DNA of 64,000 nucleotides from KBS50 sp042666615. GTDB taxonomy: Bacteria > Actinomycetota > Actinomycetes > Mycobacteriales > Micromonosporaceae. The stretch spans positions 62,001 to 126,000 of the forward strand of contig NZ_JBHTDD010000019.1 in NCBI RefSeq assembly GCF_042666615.1. Reading direction: 5' to 3'. Of the stretch, positions 26,314-33,974 are shown in pieces (position 1 is the first letter of the stretch; every line of letters starts with the position of its first letter). Under the pieces are notes generated by a model, which saw nothing but the letters and a program-made list of their open reading frames with translations, was not told the DNA's origin and searched no databases. The translations under genes were made by a program, and so were the position numbers.

Positions 26314-28445
26314 ACGAAGAGGCCACGCTCGATCCGGTGGTGCTGCACCACGTCGTCAACAGCCTCGGCTGGCCGGACCTGCGGCCGCTGCAACGCGACG
26401 CTATCGACCCCCTCCTCACCGGGGAGGACGCCCTGCTGCTGGCGCCCACGGCCGGCGGGAAGACCGAGGCCGCGGTCTTCCCCCTGCTGTCCCGGATGTC
26501 CCGCGACGGCTGGACCGGCACCTCCCTGCTTTACCTTTGCCCGCTCAAGGCCCTACTGAACAACCTGCACCCCCGGCTGGAGCGGTACGCCGGCTGGCTG
26601 GGCCGCACGGCGGCGCTCTGGCACGGAGACGTGACCGCCTCCACCCGCCAGGCGATCCTCTGGCAGCGCCCCGACATCCTGCTCACCACCCCGGAGTCAC
26701 TGGAATCCATGCTGGTCAGCACCAAGGTGGATCACCGGCAGTTCTTCGCCGGACTGCGGGCGATCGTGGTGGACGAAATCCACGCCTTCGCCGGTGACGA
26801 CCGGGGCTGGCATCTGCTCGCCGTTCTGGAACGGCTCACCCACGCGATCGGCCGCCCGGTGCAACGCGTCGGGCTGTCCGCGACCGTCGGCAATCCGGAC
26901 CACCTGCTGCGGTGGCTACAGGGGTCGGGGGCTGGCAGCCGACCTGCGCGCGTGGTCGCTCCCGAATCGACCACCGCGCCCACGACGGGGGTGCAGTCGG
27001 TTGCCGTTGCGTCCCCGCCCGGTGACATCGAACTCGACTACGTCGGATCGCTGGCAAACGCGGCCACCGTCATCGCCGCCCTGCACGCCGGCGAGAAACG
27101 CCTGGTCTTCTGCGAATCCCGGCAAACGGTCGAGGAACTCGGTCAGCTCCTGCGGGAGAAGGGCGTGACGACGTTCCTGTCCCACGCCTCGCTCGCCCCC
27201 GCCGAACGGCGACGATCAGAGCAGGCGTTCGCCGAGGCCCGGGACTGCGTCATCGTCTCCACCAGCACGCTGGAACTCGGCATCGACGTCGGCGATCTCG
27301 ACCGGGTCATCCAGATCGACACGCCACTGACCGTGGCGTCGTTCCTGCAACGACTCGGCCGCACCGGCCGCCGCGCCAGCAGCACCCGCAACTGCCTCTT
27401 CCTGTGCCGCACCGCCGACACGCTGGTCGCCGCCGCCGGCCTGCTGCACCGGTGGGGGAGCGGCTGGGTCGAACCCGTCCAGCCGCCGCCCGAGCCGCGA
27501 CACATCGTGGCCCAGCAGATCATGGCGCTGTGCCTGCAGGAACGTGCAGTCGGCGACCGACTGTGGGAGCACTGGTGGAACGACCTGAGCCCCTTCGGGC
27601 GAGGCGCCGAACCGATCCTCCGGCACCTCACCGAACACGGCTACCTCGACCACGACGGTGGCCTGCTGTTCATCGGCAGCGAGGCAGAGCGGCAGTTCGG
27701 GCGACGACACTTCATGGAACTCACCGCCGTCTTCACCGGACCACCGGAGTTCACCACCCTGCACGGCCGGGCCGAACTGGGGCGAATCAGCCCCGACCTG
27801 CTGACCGAGAAGGTGCGGGGCCCCCGGCTCCTGCTGCTCGGCGGCCGCAGTTGGCGTGTCACCTACGTCGACTGGCGCCGACGTCGATGTTTCGTGGAGC
27901 CGGCCGACGCCGGCGGACGCGCCCGCTGGACCACCGGCGGCTGGTCGGGCTTCGGATTCGAACTTGTGCAGGCGATGCGGGAGGTGCTGCTCGGTGCCGA
28001 CCCACCGGTCCGGCTTACCGGCCGGGCAAGCGAGCGGCTGCGGCAACGGCGTGAGGAGTGGATGTCGCTGATTCACCCCGGCGGCAGTGTCATCGTCCGC
28101 GACGCCAAAGGCGACCTCCGCTGGTGGACCTGGGCCGGGTTACGTGCCAACGCCACCCTCACCGCCACCCTGGGAGAGGTGGTGGACCCGGCGCAGCGAT
28201 TCGACGACTTCGCCGTCCGGCTCCGCGCCGACCTGACCCCCGACGAATGGCGGACGCTCACCAGCGACGCAGCCCAACGACTCTGCCTCCCCGAGGTCAA
28301 CGAACGCGCTGTCCGCGGCCTGAAATTCAGCGCTGCCCTGCCGGAACGACTGGCAGTGGCGACCATCGCGGCCCGGCTCGCCGACTTCGCCGGCAGTAGC
28401 ACCGTTCTCGCAATGCCCACGCGATTCGTGACCATCAACACGTAG
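26310..28445 (+). CDS. brxHI: BREX-2 DEAD/DEAH helicase BrxHI
   Basis: A 711-aa superfamily-2 helicase of the Lhr-like type. It has a Q-motif-like LRPLQRDAI, Walker A APTAGGKTE (45-53), VDEIHAF (about 154-160), GLSATVG, TSTLELGIDVGDLDRVIQID and QRLGRTGRR, followed by a winged-helix/Lhr C-terminal region. It is the last gene of the pglY-pglZ-brxD-brxHI operon, and its GTG start overlaps the brxD stop. In BREX-2 it is the accessory helicase of the complex. No strong terminator hairpin was found in the roughly 110 nt after the stop. Confidence 0.92.
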   Translation: MNEEATLDPVVLHHVVNSLGWPDLRPLQRDAIDPLLTGEDALLLAPTAGGKTEAAVFPLLSRMSRDGWTGTSLLYLCPLKALLNNLHPRLERYAGWLGRTAALWHGDVTASTRQAILWQRPDILLTTPESLESMLVSTKVDHRQFFAGLRAIVVDEIHAFAGDDRGWHLLAVLERLTHAIGRPVQRVGLSATVGNPDHLLRWLQGSGAGSRPARVVAPESTTAPTTGVQSVAVASPPGDIELDYVGSLANAATVIAALHAGEKRLVFCESRQTVEELGQLLREKGVTTFLSHASLAPAERRRSEQAFAEARDCVIVSTSTLELGIDVGDLDRVIQIDTPLTVASFLQRLGRTGRRASSTRNCLFLCRTADTLVAAAGLLHRWGSGWVEPVQPPPEPRHIVAQQIMALCLQERAVGDRLWEHWWNDLSPFGRGAEPILRHLTEHGYLDHDGGLLFIGSEAERQFGRRHFMELTAVFTGPPEFTTLHGRAELGRISPDLLTEKVRGPRLLLLGGRSWRVTYVDWRRRRCFVEPADAGGRARWTTGGWSGFGFELVQAMREVLLGADPPVRLTGRASERLRQRREEWMSLIHPGGSVIVRDAKGDLRWWTWAGLRANATLTATLGEVVDPAQRFDDFAVRLRADLTPDEWRTLTSDAAQRLCLPEVNERAVRGLKFSAALPERLAVATIAARLADFAGSSTVLAMPTRFVTINT

Positions 28446-28554
28446 CACGACAGAGGTCGTGATCCGCCCTGATGGCCACGAACGACCCGCTTCCGCCTGC
28501 ATAGCCTGGCCGTCTCAGCTTCGCCGCCGGCTCCCGGGATAACCATGTGTGGCC

Positions 28555-29082
28555 TCATCCGTCGCGGCACACCGCGTCGGCATGGCGGGCGAAGCTCTCC
28601 GGCGTGTGGAACGTGGCGATGTAGCGGCCTTCCTGGTGCCGCCACTGCTTGGTGAGGATCGCCCCGGAGTCGGCCCGGGCGCGTAGCTCACCGATCTCGA
28701 ACGGGAAGCCGTGCGCCATCCCGTCGTCCTTGTTCCACGCGTCCAGGTTGTAGGTCCGATCATCGCCCAGTGCGGTCGGTGTCAGCGTGGAACGCCAGTC
28801 GTCGGACGGATCGAGGATCACAACCTCCTCGGCGGCGCGGGCGCGACGACCTGGAACCCGATCGAGCCGGACCACCTCATCGGTGGCCCCACCGTCGTCG
28901 CCGCTGAGGTGGAGGACGATGATCCTGGCTCCAGCCTTGCCGTCACACCAGTCGAACACCCCGACCAGTCGGCCCTGCGCGTCAAGCCGTACGCCGAGGA
29001 CACCCTCAGTCGCGGGTTGGCACCCGGAAAGCCCGAACACCACCAAGGCGCAGATCACCACCCGGACCCCGGTACGTCGCAT
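28555..29082 (-). CDS. Putative lipoprotein, 175 aa
   Basis: The start is ATG 29,082, which gives MRRTGVRVV, a hydrophobic stretch and a lipobox LSGC, so the mature protein would be lipid-anchored outside the membrane. The mature part (GVLGVRLDAQGRLVGVFDWC, DGKAGARIIVLHL) is of unknown function. It is convergent with brxHI and divergent from repeat B. A longer in-frame start to 29,142 would bury the signal peptide and is rejected. Confidence 0.7.
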   Translation of the reverse strand: MRRTGVRVVICALVVFGLSGCQPATEGVLGVRLDAQGRLVGVFDWCDGKAGARIIVLHLSGDDGGATDEVVRLDRVPGRRARAAEEVVILDPSDDWRSTLTPTALGDDRTYNLDAWNKDDGMAHGFPFEIGELRARADSGAILTKQWRHQEGRYIATFHTPESFARHADAVCRDG

Positions 29083-29307
29083 CCGGCCACCGTATTGAAC
29101 GACGGTCACCGACCGGTCGCGGACCTGCGTCGAACCGGCCATGTCGCCGCCCGGGGTGGGTCCGCCTAACCGATGGTGGTTGCGTCCGGGTAGCCGGTGG
29201 TGGCGGAACGCGGGCGCCGCCGTCCGCTGGCGGCGTCACACCGTGGAACACCGGAATGTTGCGGCGAAGAAAGGCCGTACCCGTGCCAACGTTGTCCACC
29301 GGAATCG

Positions 29308-29337
29308 TTGAGTCTCCGCTGGTCAACGGCACAGGAT
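29308..29337 (+). promoter_or_regulatory. Sigma-70-like promoter of repeat B
   Basis: TTGAGT (29,308-29,313), 18 nt, CAGGAT (29,332-29,337), as in copy A. An imperfect inverted repeat GTTGTCCACCGGA (29,291-29,303) / TCCGCTGGTCAAC (29,315-29,327), two mismatches in 13, flanks the -35 box and may be an operator. Confidence 0.55.
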
Positions 29338-29413
29338 GGTCCCGGTGCGGCGGTCGGAACCCCCCCCGGCTCGGCCGCCGCGCCACGACGCCGCACCGAC
29401 CGATTGAGCCGCT

Positions 29414-29487
29414 CTGGTGCCGTACCGCAGGGGTGAGGCTGCGGTGCCAGGGCCGGGGTGGGCCGTCCCCAGCGGACGGCCCACCCC
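29414..29487 (+). ncRNA. Structured 5' leader RNA, copy B
   Basis: Hairpin 1: CTGGTG (29,414-29,419) pairs with TGCCAG (29,445-29,450) using two G-U pairs, CCGCAG (29,425-29,430) pairs with CTGCGG (29,439-29,444), with bulge CCGTA and loop GGGTGAGG identical to copy A. Hairpin 2 is a perfect 14-bp stem GGGGTGGGCCGTCC (29,455-29,468) / GGACGGCCCACCCC (29,474-29,487) around CCAGC. It ends 17 nt before the RBS GGGAG of the DivIVA gene. Confidence 0.6.
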
Positions 29488-29515
29488 ATCCACGACCGAC
29501 AGGCGGGAGCCAGCG

Positions 29516-29800
29516 ATGCGCCAGGACCGCTCCACCGCGTACACCTGGCTGCTGCCGTGGCAGGTGCGGGAGCGTCGCTTCAAGGCCGCCCGGTTCGGGC
29601 GTCGCGGCCTGGACCCCGAGGATGTCGCTGCGTTTCTCGACCGGGTCGCCGGTGACCTGGCCGCCGCCTACAACGCCCTGGCCGCTGCCCGGCAGGAGAA
29701 CGCGCGCATCGTCGAGGTGGCGCGCAGCCGGGGTGCGCGGCCGGCGCGGCACCGGGCGGTCGAGCACGCGGGCCGCCGCGACGAGCGGGGTTGGCGATGA
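29516..29800 (+). CDS. DivIVA-domain small protein
   Basis: A 94-aa protein: MRQDRSTAYTWLLPWQVRER, then FGRRGLDPEDVAAFLDRVAG, then a coiled-coil-like AYNALAAARQENARIVEVA. The GRRGLDPEDV segment is the DivIVA/GpsB-type N-terminal motif found in polar-growth scaffolds and their paralogues. ATG with GGGAG 6 nt upstream. It lies behind the structured leader and overlaps the next gene by 4 nt. Probably a cytoplasmic membrane-curvature or scaffold-associated protein; the real role is unknown. Confidence 0.8.
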   Translation: MRQDRSTAYTWLLPWQVRERRFKAARFGRRGLDPEDVAAFLDRVAGDLAAAYNALAAARQENARIVEVARSRGARPARHRAVEHAGRRDERGWR

Positions 29801-30048
29801 CCCGGCGGTACGTGGTGCATCTGCCGTTCACCGCATCGGACCTGCCGGCCGCGGTGCGGTTCGCGCGGGTGCTGGCCCGTTGGGTGGCCCGGCTGTCGCA
29901 GGTGGAGCCGGGCGGCACGACGGTGTCCGAGGAGGACGCTCAACACGTACGACACTGGGTGTTCTGTGACGCCCGGCTGCCCGGTGGCCGGCGGTGCGTG
30001 CTGCGGCACGGCCACGACGGCGACTGCGCCCGCCGGCTGCGCCACTGA
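29797..30048 (+). CDS. 83-aa conserved hypothetical protein (copy B)
   Basis: Begins MTRRYVVHLPFTASDLPAA and ends with a Cys/His-rich part (HVRHWVFCDARLPGGRRC, then HGHDGDC), highly similar to 9,627-9,878. It is coupled to the DivIVA-domain gene by an ATGA overlap. The conserved pairing with a DivIVA-domain gene in both copies suggests the two proteins act together, but no function can be named. Confidence 0.75.
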   Translation: MTRRYVVHLPFTASDLPAAVRFARVLARWVARLSQVEPGGTTVSEEDAQHVRHWVFCDARLPGGRRCVLRHGHDGDCARRLRH

Positions 30049-30065
30049 AGCGAGCAGCCCACCGA

Positions 30066-30129
30066 TGTAAAGTTTTCTCGACATGCTGTCAAGGATGTCT
30101 TACTCTAGTCATGTCAAGAATCCTTTACA
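30066..30129. promoter_or_regulatory. Large interrupted dyad, candidate operator/promoter
   Basis: Outer arms TGTAAAG (30,066-30,072) / CTTTACA (30,123-30,129) and inner arms GACATG (30,080-30,085) / CATGTC (30,110-30,115) are symmetric, each pair of arms separated by 7 nt. The region is AT-rich and contains two direct copies of TGTCAAG. It lies just before the RBS GGGGAG of the next operon, whose second gene is an XRE regulator, so autoregulation is likely. Confidence 0.6.
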
Positions 30130-30142
30130 TGGGGAGTCCGTC

Positions 30143-30571
30143 ATGACGCACGAGGAGAAACGCTCCTGGATCATGCTGGTGGTCAGCGCCGTCGGCTACG
30201 CCGTCTACGCGGCCGTCGTGCTGAGCCGGGTCGACGGCGAGCCACTCGCCGCCACCCCCTACGTCGGCGTTCTGCTGTGGACGATCGGCGGCGCCATCGT
30301 GGCGAGCATTGTCGCCGAGATCGCCATGAGCGTCGTGAACCCCCGGGCGTCCCGGGTCAAGGACGTCCGCGACCGGGAGATCGGACGGCTCGGCGACCAC
30401 ATCGGCCAGGCGTTCGTCGTCATCGGCGCCGTGTCGGCGCTACTCATGGCACTGGCCGAGTGGGACTGGTTCTGGATCGCCAACGTCATCTACCTGTGCT
30501 TCGTCCTGTCGGCGGTGGTCGGCTCCCTGGCGAAGGTGATCGTCTACCGCAGGGGTGTCCCGCGGTGGTGA
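30143..30571 (+). CDS. Four-TM membrane protein (DUF2178-like)
   Basis: A 142-aa protein with four predicted membrane helices (SWIMLVVSAVGYAVYAAVVL, a second near 45-65, AFVVIGAVSALLMALAEW, ANVIYLCFVLSAVVGSL). ATG follows GGGGAG by 6 nt. Small membrane proteins of this type commonly sit in front of a short XRE regulator gene, as here, with a 4-nt overlap (TGGTGA). The function of the pair is unknown; it may sense membrane stress or antibiotics. Confidence 0.7.
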   Translation: MTHEEKRSWIMLVVSAVGYAVYAAVVLSRVDGEPLAATPYVGVLLWTIGGAIVASIVAEIAMSVVNPRASRVKDVRDREIGRLGDHIGQAFVVIGAVSALLMALAEWDWFWIANVIYLCFVLSAVVGSLAKVIVYRRGVPRW

Positions 30572-30792
30572 AGCCGACCCGCGTCACCAATAACATCCGC
30601 GCGCTGCGCTTCGCGCATGACGAAATGACCCAGGCCGACCTGGCCGAGCGGATCGGCGTGACCCGGCAGACCGTCATCGCCATCGAACAGGGCCGCTACT
30701 CGCCCTCGCTGGAGATGGCCTTCCGCATCGCCCGCGTGTTCGACGCACGGCTCGACGACGTGTTCCAGTACCCCGAGGAGGCAGCACCGTGA
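30568..30792 (+). CDS. Short XRE-family transcriptional regulator
   Basis: A 74-aa protein that is almost only a helix-turn-helix (NIRALRFAHDEMTQADLAER, IGVTRQTVIAIEQGRYSPSL). It has the YozG/HTH_3 type ending FDARLDDVFQYPEE. It starts at GTG 30,568 overlapping the upstream stop; the GTG 3 nt earlier is an alternative. It probably binds the dyad at 30,066-30,129 and represses its own operon. The oxidoreductase gene overlaps its stop by 4 nt. Confidence 0.85.
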   Translation: MKPTRVTNNIRALRFAHDEMTQADLAERIGVTRQTVIAIEQGRYSPSLEMAFRIARVFDARLDDVFQYPEEAAP

Positions 30793-31766
30793 AGGCGATC
30801 GTCCACGACACCTACGGCCCGGCCAACCTGCTCCAGCTCCGCGACATCGACAAGCCGACCGTCGGCGACGACGACGTCCTGGTCCAGGTCCGCGCCGCCG
30901 CGGTCGACCCCGGAGTATGGATCTTCATGACCGGCCGCCCCTACCTGGCGCGACTGGCCAGCGGCTTGCGTAAGCCCCGGGTGCCGGTGCTCGGCCGGGA
31001 CCTGGCCGGCGTGGTGACCACCGTCGGCACCCGGGTGACCCGGTTCCGGCCGGGCGACGAGGTCTACGGCACCTGCCTGCGCGGCTCGTACGCCGAATGC
31101 GCCAGCGCGCCGCAGCGGCGACTGGCCCACAAGCCGGCCAACCTGTCATTCGCACAGGCCGCCGCGGCCCCGGTCTCCGGGCTCACCGCGCTGCGGGCGG
31201 TCCGCGACCGCGGCCAGGTCCGCGCCGGGCACCGGGTCCTGGTCATCGGCGCGTCCGGCGGGGTCGGGTCCCACGCCGTGCAGATCGCCAAGGCGTACGG
31301 GGCGACGGTCACCGCCGTCTGCGCGCCGACCCGGACGGATTTCGTACGTTCCCTCGGCGCCGACGACGTCCTCGACTACACCAGGGAGGAGGTCGACCGC
31401 GACGGCCCGGTCTACGACGTGGTCATCGACACCGGCGGCGACCGGCCCTTCTCGTTGCTGCGCCGCGCCCTCACCCCACGCGGGACGCTGGCGCTGGTCG
31501 GCGGCGCGTACACCAAGGGCCCGGTGCTCAGCGGCTACGACCGGCAGATCGTCCGCGCGCCGCTGCTGTCCCTGTTCGTCGGCCAACGGCTGCGCAGCGT
31601 CAGCGCCGTGGAGCGGGCCGAGGACCTGGACGAACTGGGAAAGCTCATCGAGTCCAGCGCGCTCATCCCGGCGGTCGACCGCACCTACCCCCTCGCCGAG
31701 GCGGCCGACGCGATCCGGCACCTGAGGGACGGCCATCCCGCCGGAAAGATCGTCATCACGATCTGA
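30789..31766 (+). CDS. Zinc-independent MDR oxidoreductase (quinone reductase-like)
   Basis: A 325-aa medium-chain dehydrogenase/reductase. It has the N-terminal GroES-like fold (KAIVHDTYGPANLLQL), the nucleotide-binding GASGGVGSHAVQIAKA with a downstream AVCAPTR that could suit NADPH, and lacks the zinc ligands of alcohol dehydrogenases, as in the NADPH:quinone reductase/RTN4IP1-like group. It is the third gene of the overlapping operon with the membrane protein and XRE regulator. Its substrate is unknown. Confidence 0.85.
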   Translation: MKAIVHDTYGPANLLQLRDIDKPTVGDDDVLVQVRAAAVDPGVWIFMTGRPYLARLASGLRKPRVPVLGRDLAGVVTTVGTRVTRFRPGDEVYGTCLRGSYAECASAPQRRLAHKPANLSFAQAAAAPVSGLTALRAVRDRGQVRAGHRVLVIGASGGVGSHAVQIAKAYGATVTAVCAPTRTDFVRSLGADDVLDYTREEVDRDGPVYDVVIDTGGDRPFSLLRRALTPRGTLALVGGAYTKGPVLSGYDRQIVRAPLLSLFVGQRLRSVSAVERAEDLDELGKLIESSALIPAVDRTYPLAEAADAIRHLRDGHPAGKIVITI

Positions 31767-31814
31767 AGCGGACCTCGGGAACGATCGCCACGACGGGAGA
31801 TCAGTTCGTCCTGT

Positions 31815-32252
31815 TCAGCCGTTAACTGGTTCGCTCACGGTGATGACTGTGCGGTTCACCCGGACGTCGCACCAGTCGCCGTGTGCCGCCCGCAGTTCGT
31901 CGTCGAACCCGCCGGACCCCAGCGCCTTGGCGAGTGCGGCACACCGGTCGTACCGGTCACCCGGTCCGATCGAGGGGTGCTCGTCCAGCGGGTGACCCTC
32001 AGCGTCGGTCGCGACGCGGAACCACACGTCCGACACGTACGCGTCGAACGGGTCGTACTCCTCGCCGGCTCGAACCCGGTCCCAGGCGTCGGCCTGCGTC
32101 CACCCGAACTCGGCCACGCCCTTGTCGTCGAGGACCGCCCGGAACAGCGGCTCCAGCTCGGACAGCGGGCGGGGGCGGATGTATCGAATGTCGTCGTCCG
32201 CCTCCTCGCCGGTGACCGGCAGGCCGAGGAAGAACCGATCGTCGTCGCTCAC
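31815..32252 (-). CDS. Hypothetical protein, paralogue of 32,634-33,212
   Basis: A 145-aa acidic protein starting at GTG 32,252 (SDDDRFFLGLPVTGEEADDD). The segment RPLSELEPLFRAVLDDKGVA, then FGW, matches RPLSDLEPLLRAILDDDGIV, FGW in the product of 32,634-33,212, so the two genes derive from a duplication. It is the last gene of a four-gene minus-strand unit, 1 nt after the DUF6915-like gene. No known function; small acidic paralogues like this are sometimes immunity proteins, which here is only a guess. Confidence 0.65.
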   Translation of the reverse strand: MSDDDRFFLGLPVTGEEADDDIRYIRPRPLSELEPLFRAVLDDKGVAEFGWTQADAWDRVRAGEEYDPFDAYVSDVWFRVATDAEGHPLDEHPSIGPGDRYDRCAALAKALGSGGFDDELRAAHGDWCDVRVNRTVITVSEPVNG

Positions 32253-32253
32253 G

Positions 32254-32634
32254 TCAGGGCCCTTTGTCACCGAGGAGATGGGACAGCGGCAGTTCGGTGC
32301 GCCGCGCGCCGGACATCCAAGTCTTGATCGGCATGCCTTCGAGATAGTCGGCGGGGCTGGGCAGCCAGCCGAGATCCTCCAGGATGTGCCGCTCGGCGAC
32401 CAGCCGCACCGGCACCTGGACCGTGCCCTCGCCGCTGGCACGCGGGATCTCCAGCACCCGGCCGAAGACGCGCTGGCACAACCACACACCCTCGGTGTGG
32501 TGATACACCGACCGGTGCCGAACATCACCGATGATCTTCTTCGAGGAGTCGATGAACTCCTCGATGTCGATGTAATGATCCGGCGTCCCGCCCCACTTGC
32601 GGGCCGCGCTCTGCGCGTGGTTCCAGCTGTTCAT
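32254..32634 (-). CDS. DUF6915-like protein
   Basis: A 126-aa protein with the layout NHAQSAARKWGGTPDHYIDI, EEFIDSSKK, RHRSVYHHTEGVW, VRLVAERHILEDLGWLPS, typical of DUF6915 proteins found in phages and mobile DNA. It starts at ATG 32,634 overlapping the upstream stop (ATGA); the longer in-frame extension is a shadow of the neighbouring gene. The HxxxxHHxE-like residues could bind a metal, but no activity is established. Confidence 0.65.
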   Translation of the reverse strand: MNSWNHAQSAARKWGGTPDHYIDIEEFIDSSKKIIGDVRHRSVYHHTEGVWLCQRVFGRVLEIPRASGEGTVQVPVRLVAERHILEDLGWLPSPADYLEGMPIKTWMSGARRTELPLSHLLGDKGP

Positions 32635-33212
32635 CAGTCGTGCTCGTACGAATCGACGATGATCCCCGAGCGGCTGATCCGCACATGGACGTGGTCCCCG
32701 AACGCGTCGAGCAACACGTCGTCGAACGCACCTGAGGCAAACGCGTCGGCGAGGGCCTGGCATCGTGTCCACCGCTGGATCGTTTCGGAATCCCGCTCGA
32801 CCGGCACGAACTCGGCCGCCGAACGATCGTACCGCTTCCCGGACAGCGTCGGATGGATGCGGAGCGCCAGAAACTCGTCCTCGGTCTCGCCGTCTTCGTC
32901 TTCGACTTCGCCGTCGGCGAGCGTCGGGTCGGCGGTCGTGCGAAACCAGGGCTCGTCCACCTCGAATACGCACCGATCGCCGTCGTTGAAGTAGGGGGTG
33001 TACTGCTGCCAGCCGAACGAGACGATGCCGTCATCGTCCAGGATCGCCCGCAGCAGCGGCTCCAGATCGGACAACGGACGCTGAACGGGGCGCACCTCCC
33101 CGGGCGGCACGTCGCCCTCCACCGGCACACCGAGGAACGAACGACGGGTCGTACCGGGAGCGGCCATGGACGGTTCGGGTCGGTGATCCGGCGAATCCAC
33201 GTCGGCGATCAT
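32634..33212 (-). CDS. Hypothetical protein, paralogue of 31,815-32,252
   Basis: A 192-aa acidic protein (SFLGVPVEGDVPPGEVRPVQ, then RPLSDLEPLLRAILDDDGIV, FGWQQYTPYF). The ATG at 33,212 overlaps the stop of the membrane-protein gene, which decides this start over the internal Met at 33,167 and over a long upstream shadow extension. It is part of the four-gene unit with a membrane protein upstream and a DUF6915-like gene downstream. The function is not known. Confidence 0.65.
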   Translation of the reverse strand: MIADVDSPDHRPEPSMAAPGTTRRSFLGVPVEGDVPPGEVRPVQRPLSDLEPLLRAILDDDGIVSFGWQQYTPYFNDGDRCVFEVDEPWFRTTADPTLADGEVEDEDGETEDEFLALRIHPTLSGKRYDRSAAEFVPVERDSETIQRWTRCQALADAFASGAFDDVLLDAFGDHVHVRISRSGIIVDSYEHD

Positions 33213-33925
33213 AGGGTCGGCCGCCCCACGCTCGCCGCCCCGCCAACGCCACCCGCGCGCACGTCCGCGTCGCCAGTGGCGTTCGCGTCGGCGTACCCGG
33301 CGACCGCCGCGCTGAGCGCCGCCAGCAGGTACGCCGGAAGCGGCGCCCAGGCCAGTACACTCACCTCCACGTCGACCGACGCCAGCGACGTGATGGTCAC
33401 GATCGCGTACAGATGGAACGCGGCGGCGCCGATCAGCAGCAGCGCGACCGCCACCGGATAGAACCGGCGAAGCCCCGCCCGGAGATGGCCCACGGCCAGG
33501 ACCACGGCCAGCCCGAGAACCAGCACCGCGACCGCGGCCGTCGTGGCGGCGAAGAGCTGGTAGTTCGTGACGCGTTGCGGCTCCCAGTAGTCCTCGATCT
33601 CGGCGAGGAACCCGTACGCCGCGAACCCGGTAAGTGCGGCGGCGAGCACGGCGGGAACAACCGCGACAAACCGTCCCCACCGGGACCGCACCGCGACCCC
33701 CGGGGCCAGGAGCACCGCGAGGAACGCCGGCAGGATGGCGACCTCCGTGAACAGCTGCGTCACCGGATACTCGCGCAGCCCGTACGCCAGATTGCCGATG
33801 TCGACACCGAAGATCACGTCGCCGTTGGGGCGGGTGAGCCAGGGGGTCAGGAAGGCGGCGAAGGCCGCCACGGCCATGACGATGAGGCAGACGCGGGCGG
33901 CTCGGCGTAATCCGATCAGGCTCAC
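33209..33925 (-). CDS. Integral membrane protein, 238 aa
   Basis: Five or six hydrophobic helices (VCLIVMAVAAFAAFLTPWL, ILPAFLAVLLAPGV, VAVVPAVLAAALTGFAAYGF, TTAAVAVLVLGLAVVLAVG, VAVALLLIGAAAFHLYAI, LPAYLLAALSAAVAG) with a short Gly/Ala-rich tail. It starts with GTG at 33,925 and is coupled by an ATGA overlap to the downstream paralogue gene, so it heads a four-gene operon. Family not recognised. Confidence 0.65.
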   Translation of the reverse strand: MSLIGLRRAARVCLIVMAVAAFAAFLTPWLTRPNGDVIFGVDIGNLAYGLREYPVTQLFTEVAILPAFLAVLLAPGVAVRSRWGRFVAVVPAVLAAALTGFAAYGFLAEIEDYWEPQRVTNYQLFAATTAAVAVLVLGLAVVLAVGHLRAGLRRFYPVAVALLLIGAAAFHLYAIVTITSLASVDVEVSVLAWAPLPAYLLAALSAAVAGYADANATGDADVRAGGVGGAASVGRPTL

Positions 33926-33974
33926 GGCGCATGACCTTAGCGACCAGCGCCGCCTTTCGTGGTCCTGGCCGGCC

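Larger units (their letters stand above)
29245..30048 (+). repeat. Direct repeat copy B (leader + DivIVA gene + 83-aa gene)
   Basis: Same orientation and order as copy A at 9,260-9,878, with a full-length DivIVA gene. The promoter boxes, the CCGTA bulge and GGGTGAGG loop, the first codons of the DivIVA gene and most of the 83-aa gene are conserved; flanks outside are unrelated. Copies A and B enclose about 20 kb including the right half of the BREX locus. Confidence 0.85.
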
